A DNA stretch of 17,328 bases from JBLHKE01 sp047619485 (GTDB lineage: Bacteria; Verrucomicrobiota; Verrucomicrobiia; Verrucomicrobiales; DEV007): the NCBI GenBank assembly GCA_047619485.1, contig JBLHKE010000063.1, forward strand, positions 1-17,328, written 5' to 3'. Both the position numbers and the translations under genes were made by a program. Positions 1-6,323 of this stretch are shown here, piece after piece. The notes under the pieces were generated by a model. The model did no database searches, had not been told where the DNA came from, and saw only the letters and a list, made by a program, of their open reading frames with translations. How positions within the stretch are numbered: position 1 is the stretch's first letter; every line of letters begins with the position of its first letter.

Positions 1-2
1 GA

Positions 3-113
3 ATTTTAGCCAGCACCAAGGCAGATTTCAGCGATTATAGCGGGCTATTTGAGTTGGAAGCTAACGCGGGTGATGGCCAAAATAACCAGCAGATTGTAGG
101 AGTTATTTACTGA
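3..113 (+). CDS. C-terminal tail of an unidentified gene entering from the left edge
   Basis: Frame 3 is open from the window edge to a TGA at 111-113 and encodes 36 residues ending NQQIVGVIY. Frames 1 and 2 hit stops within the first 40 bases. The stretch is visibly richer in A and T than the rest of the window. I do not recognise the protein; the short hydrophobic ending would be compatible with a beta-strand at the end of a secreted or pilin-like protein, but that is only an impression. An open run of this length can arise by chance, so this is a weak call that depends on sequence upstream of the window. Confidence 0.3.
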   Translation: MLASTKADFSDYSGLFELEANAGDGQNNQQIVGVIY

Positions 114-125
114 CAAGCCCTTAGC

Positions 126-326
126 ATGGTCAAGAAATTCCCGTGCAGGGCAACCTTACCGATCACCCTGATCGTCGCGCAATTGTGGCTCGCCTGCGCG
201 TCCGCAAAACCCGACGCCGAGATGAAATCACTCGTCAGGCCGTTCTTCGCAGAGCATTGCGCCGGCTGGCTAGGGACTTTCTTCCATTTCTTTGTCGATC
301 AGAAGCGGGAAGTTCTCCCTCACTGA
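126..326 (+). pseudogene. Truncated N-terminus of a planctomycete-type cytochrome c (heme motif cut)
   Basis: The ATG at 126 opens a reading frame with a clear Sec signal peptide (n-region MVKKF, hydrophobic core around residues 11-24, likely cleavage near ACASA-K). It is followed by VRPFFAEHCAG, the typical lead-in to the CxxCH heme site of planctomycete-type cytochromes. At residue 48 the expected Cys is Trp (CAGW), and nothing after it resembles a cytochrome; the frame ends at 326. The three intact relatives in this window all have CxxCH at the equivalent place. I infer that the rest of the gene was lost by a deletion or rearrangement with a breakpoint at about 263-273. A domain class cannot be assigned from about 48 residues. 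A misassembled join would look the same. Confidence 0.6.
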
Positions 327-783
327 CTCCGCAATCGTGAAGCATCTCGGCGCGGAGGCGTCACTGGCGGATCTTCCGTCCGGCAGCCGTTGCCGGTTCC
401 ATCTGTTTCAAGACAAGGACGGCGCCTTCACGCGGGCGAGTTTCGTGAGTGACGAGTTCAGCCACCTGAGCGACAACGCGATCACCTGGCGTGTCACGCC
501 CTTGTTGCTAGACGAGGGAAAGATCCACGTCGCCTGGCAGATCCCCGAGGTGCGAAATTACAACGGCGACATGGAGCGCCCGCCGGACATCGGCCAGAGC
601 GTGTTACGCGTCACCAATGCGACCAAGGTCTGGAAAGGTGACGCTCAGGTCAAGTTGACTGATCTCGCAATCGGGGATGAGCTGTTGACCAACCTTAGCG
701 GCGAACGCCCGGGCTCGCCCTCACACGCCACCGCCATCTGGACCGGCGAAGATACCCACCAACGATTAAGAAAACGTAAATGA
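274..783 (+). pseudogene. C-terminal remnant of an unrecognised protein, joined to the cytochrome stub
   Basis: Frame 1 opens after a TAG at 271-273 and runs to TGA at 781-783, giving about 169 residues. The only plausible start is a TTG at 292 with no ribosome binding site. The sequence looks like genuine soluble protein: alternating hydrophobic strands and conserved-looking segments such as GKFSLTDSAIVKHLGAEAS, DEFSHLSDNAITWRV, HVAWQIPEVRNYNGDMERPP and GSPSHATAIWTGEDTH. There is no signal peptide, membrane segment or motif that I can tie to a known family. It lies in a different frame from the cytochrome stub just upstream, so the two cannot form one fusion protein. I read it as the surviving 3' end of a longer gene. 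The alternative is a small gene of its own started at TTG 292. Confidence 0.5.
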
Positions 784-825
784 TGGAACGATGCGCGGCA
801 TCGAGCTAGCCTATCCAAGATTAGA

Positions 826-1854
826 ATGAAAAAACTTATCCCCACCCTCATCGTCTTCGCGGTATTCGGATTGATCGCCGCGGTTCAGGCTGACAAATCA
901 GCTCCCATCAAACCAAGCAAGGAGCCTCCTGCCTGGTCTGCCCTCGAGTGGAAGAAAGCGGCGCCATCGCCCTTCGCTCGGGTGGAGGCACCAGTCGCCG
1001 TGGTTGGAGACAAGCTCTTCCTGTTTGGCGGATTCACCGAGTCACTGGACGTTTCGCACGAGCTCAGTGTCTACGATCCTACGGACGACTCTTGGTCGAA
1101 GCGCAAAGACATGCCGACCAATCCCACCCACCTGAACACCGCCTCGGACGGCACGACCATCTGGTTGGCGGGCGGGTTCAAAGGGAAACACCCGGGGCCG
1201 GTCACCGATGAGGTGTGGAAATACGACGTCACCGCCGACTCGTGGACTGCCGGACCACCGCTTCCAGAGCCGCGCGGAGGTGGAGGGCTGGCTGTGGTCG
1301 GACGCAGCCTGCACTATTTCGGTGGCTATAAACCCGACCGGCAGACGGATGCGGGGGACCACTGGAGTTTGTCTCTCGACGGGGGAACGAAATGGGTTCG
1401 CGAGGTCGACTTGCCAGATCCTCGCGGTCACGTAAGCGCAGCGGTGCTCGATGGGAGGATTTACGCGCTGGGTGGCGACCACGGCCACGATAAGACGCAG
1501 ATCGATGTCGATTCGTGCCACCGTTTCGATCCCGCAACGAAGAAATGGACAGAGATCGCCAGCCTCCCGGACGCCCGTAGCCATTTCGAATCGAGCACCC
1601 TCATCCACCGCGGCCGGATTCTGGTCCTCGGCGGGCGTTGCAATCAATCGAGTCCGCTGCGGAACGTGGTTGGCGATATTTTGGAATACGATCCAGATGT
1701 GGATAAATGGCGTGTCGTCGGTGCCATGCATGGAAAACTGCTGGCGCCAGTTGCGGCGATCATTTCAGGACGCATCGTGGTTGTCAGCGGTGGGTTGAAC
1801 AACCCGAGGCCTCTCACTGCCGAGACTTGGGTTGCCCCGCTTCCCTTCAAGTGA
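826..1854 (+). CDS. Secreted kelch-repeat beta-propeller protein
   Basis: This 342-residue protein starts at ATG 826 with a Sec signal peptide (MKKL, hydrophobic core to about residue 20, cleavage near VQA-D). Six kelch repeats follow, each with the diagnostic double glycine: LFGGF at 66-70, LAGGF at 114-118, YFGGY at 164-168, ALGGD at 214-218, VLGGR at 267-271 and VSGGL at 320-324. Tyr/Phe-Asp plus Trp pairs (for example VYDPTDDSW, KYDVTADSW, RFDPATKKW) occur about 20 residues after each glycine pair. The spacing of about 50 residues predicts a six-bladed propeller in the periplasm or on the cell surface. Secreted kelch proteins usually bind glycans or proteins; the galactose-oxidase and sialic-acid mutarotase families share the fold, but no catalytic signature is visible here. 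It follows the broken cytochrome locus by 42 bases and is convergent with the AraC-type gene. No Shine-Dalgarno sequence precedes the start. Confidence 0.88.
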   Translation: MKKLIPTLIVFAVFGLIAAVQADKSAPIKPSKEPPAWSALEWKKAAPSPFARVEAPVAVVGDKLFLFGGFTESLDVSHELSVYDPTDDSWSKRKDMPTNPTHLNTASDGTTIWLAGGFKGKHPGPVTDEVWKYDVTADSWTAGPPLPEPRGGGGLAVVGRSLHYFGGYKPDRQTDAGDHWSLSLDGGTKWVREVDLPDPRGHVSAAVLDGRIYALGGDHGHDKTQIDVDSCHRFDPATKKWTEIASLPDARSHFESSTLIHRGRILVLGGRCNQSSPLRNVVGDILEYDPDVDKWRVVGAMHGKLLAPVAAIISGRIVVVSGGLNNPRPLTAETWVAPLPFK

Positions 1855-1933
1855 GGGCGCTGATAACTCGTGTTTTCAGCAGCGGCAGGAACAACAGCGG
1901 CTGCGGATCCGACCTCAGCGAAAGGATGACAGA

Positions 1934-2746
1934 TCACGCATTCTGAGCCACCGGCCCACGCCGGTAGGCGCCAGGAGATAATCCGATCCGTTTGCGAAAC
2001 TGTTGGGAGAAGCTGCTGGCGTCTACGAAGCCACAACTCCGGGCGATCTCCGAGGCGGCGAGATTCGTTTCGTCCAGCATTCTCTGGGCGGCGAGAACAC
2101 GGGTCTTGATTAGAAACTCTTGTGGTGTGATTCCAAACGCGACCTGAAACCGCCTCTGCAACTGCCTAACCGACTGGCCGCAGATCCGGGAAAGTTCGGC
2201 GATGGAGATGGGTTTGGAATAGTCTCGTCGAATGATCTCCACCGCTTTGGCCACGGTTTGAAAAACGGGCAACTCGCGATCCGATTTGTCAGGCCGACGT
2301 AGCAGTCCCATTACCCCTTGGATCCGTCCCTTCCGATCGCGCAGTGGAAGTTTGATCACGGTGAACCAATCCGGGATGCCTTCGCCATCCCACCAGAGTT
2401 CCAAACGCTCTACTTTCTCGGCAGTTCCCTCCAACAAGCGGCGGTCGTCATCGACATAGGCCCGCGCCATGGGATCAGGATTCAGGTCGAAATCCGTCAG
2501 CCCTAGGATCTCGGATTCGTCGGAAATCGAGTAACGTGCTAGCAATCCCTGGCTGGCGAACATCAGGTTTCCGTGGCGATTCTTGGCGAAGAAATAGAGC
2601 CCGGGTATGTGATCGAACAGCCTATGAATGTGAGACGCAGGATCGATTGAGCCAACCCAGGCATCGCGGGTCTTCCGCCAACGGGAGATCTCTGCTCGCG
2701 GGCGTCGATGGCAATGAACTGGGCCCAGAGATGTCGTATTTCGCAT
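1934..2746 (-). CDS. AraC-family transcriptional regulator with N-terminal PAS domain
   Basis: The 270-residue protein has a PAS sensor domain at about residues 40-150 (HIHRLFDHIPGLYFFAKN, then the LGLTDFDLNP and LPLRDRKGRIQGVMGLLR segments typical of PAS_4). The C-terminal AraC double helix-turn-helix spans about 165-263, with SIAELSRICGQSVRQLQRRF as the first recognition unit and ASEIARSCGFVDASSFSQQF as the second, closed by GLSPGAYRR. The PAS domain replaces the cupin ligand-binding domain seen in classical AraC, so it probably senses a small molecule in the cytoplasm. It is transcribed divergently from the four-gene carbohydrate cassette with only 52 bases between the start codons, which makes that cassette the obvious target. 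Activation by the cassette's substrate or an intermediate is an inference. The ATG at 2746 is the only early Met; no Shine-Dalgarno sequence is seen. Confidence 0.92.
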   Translation of the reverse strand: MRNTTSLGPVHCHRRPRAEISRWRKTRDAWVGSIDPASHIHRLFDHIPGLYFFAKNRHGNLMFASQGLLARYSISDESEILGLTDFDLNPDPMARAYVDDDRRLLEGTAEKVERLELWWDGEGIPDWFTVIKLPLRDRKGRIQGVMGLLRRPDKSDRELPVFQTVAKAVEIIRRDYSKPISIAELSRICGQSVRQLQRRFQVAFGITPQEFLIKTRVLAAQRMLDETNLAASEIARSCGFVDASSFSQQFRKRIGLSPGAYRRGPVAQNA

Positions 2747-2798
2747 AATTTTTGTCGCTGTGAATTTCAGCCCTTATCGCATGGTTTTCAACAACCAA
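2747..2798. promoter_or_regulatory. Divergent regulatory region between the PAS-AraC gene and the sugar cassette
   Basis: These 52 bases are the only sequence between the two divergent start codons, so both promoters and any AraC-type operator must lie here or run into the coding ends. A weak sigma70-like pair is visible on the plus strand: TTGTCG at 2752-2757 and TTATCG at 2774-2779, 16 bases apart. On the minus strand TTGAAA (2791 down to 2786) could serve as a -35 box, but its -10 partner is poor. I see no clear direct or inverted repeat that would mark an operator. The location is firm; the promoter boxes are guesses. Confidence 0.4.
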
Positions 2799-3500
2799 AT
2801 GAAACCCATTGTCCAGATATCCCTCGACCTGACCAACATCGACGAAGCGCTCGAAACCGCCGCGCTCGCTAGGCGTGCCGGTGTCGATTGGCTTGAGGCT
2901 GGGACGCCTCTGATTCTCGCCGAGGGCTTGCATGGAGTTCGGGCGCTGCGTGAGGCGTTCCCAGATGTGCCTGTGATCGCCGATCTCAAAACCATGGACG
3001 GCGGCTACCTCGAGGCCGAGATGATGGCGAAGGCTGGAGCCACCCACGTGGTGGTGATGGCCCGGGCACATCCCGAGACCATCAAGTGCGTGGTGAAAGC
3101 GGGCGCGGATTTCGGCTGCAAAGTCATGGGCGACAACATGGTCTGCCCGGACATGGTGGAGGGCGCGAAACTGCTCGAAGACCTCGGGTGTGACTACGTG
3201 ATCCACCACATCGGCTATGACGAGCGCAGGGGGATCGCGGCCGCGGGCCACCCGATGCCCAACCCGCTCGACCAACTGCGCGAAGTGGTGGAGGCGGTAA
3301 GAATTCCGGTTCAGGCCGTCGGCGGGCTCAGCCTCGAACAGGCGGTCCAATGTCCACAAGTGGGCGCGCCTCTGGTCGTTTTGGGCGCTCCTTTGACCAT
3401 CGATGCCGACGCTTTCAAGACAGCCGATGGCGATCTCGAAGCGTCGTTGCGATTGATTTGCGAGGCCGTTCACGCCCAGGATGTTCCTGCCTTTTCCTGA
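2799..3500 (+). CDS. Orotidine-phosphate decarboxylase / HUMPS-superfamily enzyme (hexulose-6-phosphate synthase-like)
   Basis: This is a 233-residue TIM-barrel protein, close to the usual length for the KGPDC/HPS group. The superfamily metal and phosphate-site residues are present: D10 after the first strand, E33, and the DxKxxD motif D62-K64-D67 (ADLKTMDGG). A GG pair at 175-176 sits at the phosphate-binding end. By family knowledge, 3-keto-L-gulonate-6-phosphate decarboxylase uses a Glu, an HxxR and a Thr at three active-site positions. Here they appear to be D112, H137-I-G-Y140 and V174, a pattern nearer to 3-hexulose-6-phosphate synthase (HxGxD is seen at 137-141). The Met at 2799 is preferred because family proteins start just before this first strand; an upstream GTG at 2760 would add 13 residues of poor character. 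It is the first gene of the cassette. The substrate is unknown. Confidence 0.85.
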   Translation: MKPIVQISLDLTNIDEALETAALARRAGVDWLEAGTPLILAEGLHGVRALREAFPDVPVIADLKTMDGGYLEAEMMAKAGATHVVVMARAHPETIKCVVKAGADFGCKVMGDNMVCPDMVEGAKLLEDLGCDYVIHHIGYDERRGIAAAGHPMPNPLDQLREVVEAVRIPVQAVGGLSLEQAVQCPQVGAPLVVLGAPLTIDADAFKTADGDLEASLRLICEAVHAQDVPAFS

Positions 3501-3520
3501 TCACTCATTCTCACTTCCCT

Positions 3521-4546
3521 ATGAAATCAGCAGCCGTCGTCAACTTCGCCCCTGAGAAAGGATCTGTCGAAATTCGTGAGATCGAGAAGCCGTCTATCGG
3601 GCCGGACGATGTTTTGCTCGAGGTCGCCAACGTCGGGGTCTGTGGGAGCGATCTGCACCAATGGACGGCGGACCATTCATGGCCGGTGAACTACCCAGTG
3701 GTGCTCGGGCATGAATTCGGCGGCCACATCATCGAGCTCGGTTCCGATGTCAAAAACTGGAAGGAGGGAGACCGAGTGGTGTCGGAAACGGCGGCGATCA
3801 TCGATGCGGACAACCCGATGACGCGGCGCGGCCTCTACAATCTCGACCCGACTCGCAAAGGCTTCGGCTATGGGGTGAACGGCGCGATGACGAAGTTCGT
3901 TTGCGTCCCGTCACGAATTCTTCATCACGTGCCCGAGCAGTTGCCGTTTGAGCAAGCCTGCCTGACCGAGCCGTGTTGTGTGGCCTACAGCGCCGTGGTC
4001 AAAAACGCGCGCATCGAGCCCGGCGATCGGGTTGTCGTGTTGGGGCCGGGAACGATCGGGATTCTTTGCGCGGCGATGGCGCGGCTGTGCGGGGCGGAAG
4101 TCGCGATCGTCGGTCTGCCGCAGGACGCACACCGGCTGGAGATCGCCAAACAATATGGCTGCGAAGTCATCATCGGCGATGCTTCGCCATGGGCGAACGC
4201 CCGCGATGGCCTAGGCTGCGACGGCGTCATCGATGCTGCAGGGGCGAGCGTAACCCTTCAGATCGCTTTGGACATCATCAGGCCCGCCGGCTGGATCAGC
4301 AAGGTCGGTTGGGGGCCGCAGCCGCTCATGTTCAACCTCGATCCGCTCGTCCAGAAGAACGTGACCCTTCAGGGGAGCTTCAGCCACAACTGGCCGATCT
4401 GGGAACGGGTGATCGCCCTGCTTTCCAGTGGGCAGCTCGATGTGAAGCCGATCATCGGGGGAGTTTGGGCATTGGAAGACTGGCATGAGGCATTCGAGAA
4501 AATGCACCAGGGCGAAGTCGTGAAATCCGTCCTAAAGCCTGCCTGA
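3521..4546 (+). CDS. Zinc-type medium-chain alcohol/polyol dehydrogenase lacking the structural zinc site
   Basis: The 341-residue protein has the MDR architecture: a GroES-like catalytic domain (about 1-155) and a Rossmann NAD(P) domain (about 156-295) with the motif GPGTIG at 175-180. Catalytic zinc ligands are visible at C41 (GVCGSD), H64-E65 (LGHEFGG) and E150 (CLTEPCC). It therefore probably oxidises a secondary alcohol of a sugar, polyol or sugar acid. The structural-zinc lobe is recognisable from its flanks (VVSET at 86-90; GLYNLDPTRKGFGYG at 104-118), but the four cysteines usual there are D95, N98, T101 and D109. It starts at ATG 3521, 20 bases after the decarboxylase-like gene, without a Shine-Dalgarno sequence. 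It resembles the threonine/sorbitol dehydrogenase branch, but the substrate cannot be read from the sequence. Confidence 0.92.
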   Translation: MKSAAVVNFAPEKGSVEIREIEKPSIGPDDVLLEVANVGVCGSDLHQWTADHSWPVNYPVVLGHEFGGHIIELGSDVKNWKEGDRVVSETAAIIDADNPMTRRGLYNLDPTRKGFGYGVNGAMTKFVCVPSRILHHVPEQLPFEQACLTEPCCVAYSAVVKNARIEPGDRVVVLGPGTIGILCAAMARLCGAEVAIVGLPQDAHRLEIAKQYGCEVIIGDASPWANARDGLGCDGVIDAAGASVTLQIALDIIRPAGWISKVGWGPQPLMFNLDPLVQKNVTLQGSFSHNWPIWERVIALLSSGQLDVKPIIGGVWALEDWHEAFEKMHQGEVVKSVLKPA

Positions 4547-4572
4547 GCCAGCAACCTTCCACCGCAATCAGC

Positions 4573-5367
4573 ATGCGCCTCGAAAACAAAATCGTCATCG
4601 TCACCGGCAGCTGCACAGGGATCGGCAAGGCGATCGCGAAGAGGTGTGCCGCCGAAGGGGCTCGAGTTGTCATCCACGGCCTAGAGCGGGAACTCGGCGA
4701 AGACGTGGTCGCGGAGCTTGGTGCGGAGAACGCAACTCTGCTCATCGAAGACCTGACGACCAAGGGATGCGCCGATCGCTTGGTCGAGCTCGCCGTCTCC
4801 GCCTTCGGGAGGCTCGACGCGGTGGTGAACAACGCGGCGATGGTGGTCTCCGGAGATATCCATACCACCGACGAAGCGCTCTTCTCGAAAATCCTTTCGG
4901 TGAACACCTTGGCGCCGTTTCTCCTCATCCAGGCCGCCCTTCCGCATTTACGGGAACAGCGTGGTTGCGTGCTCAATATCGGCAGCGTCAATGCATGGAG
5001 TGGCGAGCCTAACCTCTTGCCCTATAGCGTATCGAAGGGCGCCCTCATGACGATGACCCGCAACCTCGGCGATACCCTGATGCGCGAGGAAGGGGTTCGC
5101 GTGAACCAGATCAATCCCGGTTGGGTCTTGACCGAAAACGAAGCGCAGCGAAAGCGCGAACACGGTCTGGGTGACGACTGGTACACCCATCTCCCAAAGC
5201 AGTTTGCCCCGGCCGGTCGAATTCTCCTACCGGAGGAGATCGCCGCAGCCGCAGCCTACTGGCTCGCCGACGAAAGCGGTCCGATCAGCGGGCAGGTCGT
5301 CGATCTCGAGCAGCATCCGTTCATCGGCCGAAACCCTCCCAAAGACAGCTCGACGATCCCTTCCTGA
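4573..5367 (+). CDS. Short-chain dehydrogenase/reductase (classical SDR)
   Basis: This 264-residue cytoplasmic oxidoreductase has every classical SDR landmark. The cofactor loop TGSCTGIG is at 11-18, NNAA at 86-89, the catalytic Asn at N111, Ser at S138 (IGSVNAWSG), and Tyr/Lys at Y151 and K155 (YSVSK). The NPGWVLT stretch at 181-187 follows the substrate-binding loop. The residue ending strand 2 is H35-G36 rather than an obvious Asp or Arg, so the NAD versus NADP preference is unclear. It sits 26 bases after the alcohol dehydrogenase and 19 bases before the isomerase, so the cassette carries two dehydrogenases. They may oxidise different carbons of the same sugar or form an oxidation/reduction pair. 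The SDR annotation is secure; the substrate is unknown. Confidence 0.93.
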   Translation: MRLENKIVIVTGSCTGIGKAIAKRCAAEGARVVIHGLERELGEDVVAELGAENATLLIEDLTTKGCADRLVELAVSAFGRLDAVVNNAAMVVSGDIHTTDEALFSKILSVNTLAPFLLIQAALPHLREQRGCVLNIGSVNAWSGEPNLLPYSVSKGALMTMTRNLGDTLMREEGVRVNQINPGWVLTENEAQRKREHGLGDDWYTHLPKQFAPAGRILLPEEIAAAAAYWLADESGPISGQVVDLEQHPFIGRNPPKDSSTIPS

Positions 5368-5386
5368 AATAGTCCAACCGCTCACC

Positions 5387-6271
5387 ATGCCAAAACTCGC
5401 CGCCTTCCCCAAAGCCTTCATGCAGGCCCTCTGCAAAGAGGGAACCATGACCGTCTCCGAATGGATTCGGCTCGCCTCCCAGCTGGATATCGACGGGCTG
5501 GAATGGTACGCAGGATTTCTCGAAATGGAGGACGAGGGGAATTGGGCGGGGTTTCGTAGTGAGGTCGAAGACACAGGGAAGGTGATTCCGATGATGTGTT
5601 GTTCGCCGGATTTCACCCATCCCGATCAGGCGTTTCGTGACACAGAGATTGCCAAACAGAAGCGCTGGATCGACATGACGCTCGCGCTGGGTGGCTCGTA
5701 TTGTCGTGTGCTAAGCGGGCAGAGGCGGCCCGAGCTGAGCATCGACGAAGGAGTGAAGCTGGCCGCAGATTCGATCGAGGCTTGCCTGCCGTACGCTGAA
5801 GCGCGGGGGATCACCCTGATCATCGAGAACCATTACAAAGACGACTTCTGGGAGTATCCTGAGTTCGCCCAGAAGATGGACGTTTTCTGCCAGTTGGTCG
5901 ATCGCGTCCAGCACCCGAACTTTGGCGTGAACTACGACCCGAGCAATACCTACCTCGCTGGCGAGGATCCGCTCGAATTATTGAAGCGCGTCTCCGATCG
6001 AGTGGTTACCATGCACGCCAGCGACCGCTATCTGGCGGAGGGCACCATCGAAGATCTTCGACGCGAAGAGGGCGGCGCGACGGGTTACGCCAAACGTCTC
6101 CGTCACGGCGAGATAGGCAAAGGCCTCAACGACTACGACGCGATCTTCACCGAACTGAAGAGCAAGGGGTTCGACGGCTGGATCAGCATCGAGGACGGGG
6201 TCGACGGGATGGAGCAACTGGAACGCAGCGTCGAATTCCTCAAACGCAAAATCGCCGAGCACTGGGGCTGA
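5387..6271 (+). CDS. Sugar phosphate isomerase/epimerase (xylose-isomerase-like TIM barrel)
   Basis: Starting at ATG 5387, the protein is 294 residues, the usual size for this AP-endonuclease-2/xylose-isomerase-like TIM barrel family. The four metal ligands expected for tagatose-3-epimerase and hydroxypyruvate-isomerase relatives are in place: E147 (IIENHY), D184 (VNYDPSNT), H210 (TMHASDRY) and E269 (SIEDG). The HGEIGKG segment at 240-246 is another usual loop. It likely moves a keto group or inverts a hydroxyl on a sugar or sugar acid using a divalent metal, in the cytoplasm. There is no signal peptide. It is the last gene of the cassette; the next gene begins about 50 bases later and belongs to a different functional class. 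An earlier in-frame opening overlaps the SDR gene, but the Met at 5387 fits the family N-terminus (MPKLAAFPKAF). Confidence 0.92.
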   Translation: MPKLAAFPKAFMQALCKEGTMTVSEWIRLASQLDIDGLEWYAGFLEMEDEGNWAGFRSEVEDTGKVIPMMCCSPDFTHPDQAFRDTEIAKQKRWIDMTLALGGSYCRVLSGQRRPELSIDEGVKLAADSIEACLPYAEARGITLIIENHYKDDFWEYPEFAQKMDVFCQLVDRVQHPNFGVNYDPSNTYLAGEDPLELLKRVSDRVVTMHASDRYLAEGTIEDLRREEGGATGYAKRLRHGEIGKGLNDYDAIFTELKSKGFDGWISIEDGVDGMEQLERSVEFLKRKIAEHWG

Positions 6272-6323
6272 ACCAACGCTGACACGAATCAAACCGCTAA
6301 CCCCACGGCGAAGCAACGCCGAA

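Noticed and set aside
1042..1731. Minus-strand open frame (229 codons) opposite the kelch gene
   Set aside because: Shadow of the kelch repeats; no start context or family features.
1855..1933. Possible bidirectional terminator between the convergent kelch and AraC-type genes
   Set aside because: The best pairing (GCAGC with GCTGC) is 5 bp with a 16-base loop and no U-tract.
2760..2798. GTG start for the HUMPS-type gene
   Set aside because: The extra 13 residues do not look like the family N-terminus, which normally begins just before the first barrel strand at MKPIVQISLD.
2622..3473. Minus-strand open frame (283 codons) spanning the HUMPS-type gene and the divergent spacer
   Set aside because: It overlaps both the AraC-type gene and the HUMPS-type gene, whose families are clear, and its translation is His-rich with no motif.
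6306..6321. Small inverted repeat CGGCG-AAGCAA-CGCCG after the isomerase gene, as a possible terminator
   Set aside because: The stem is only 5 bp and has no T-run after it, so it does not qualify as an intrinsic terminator; it also abuts the likely next start.
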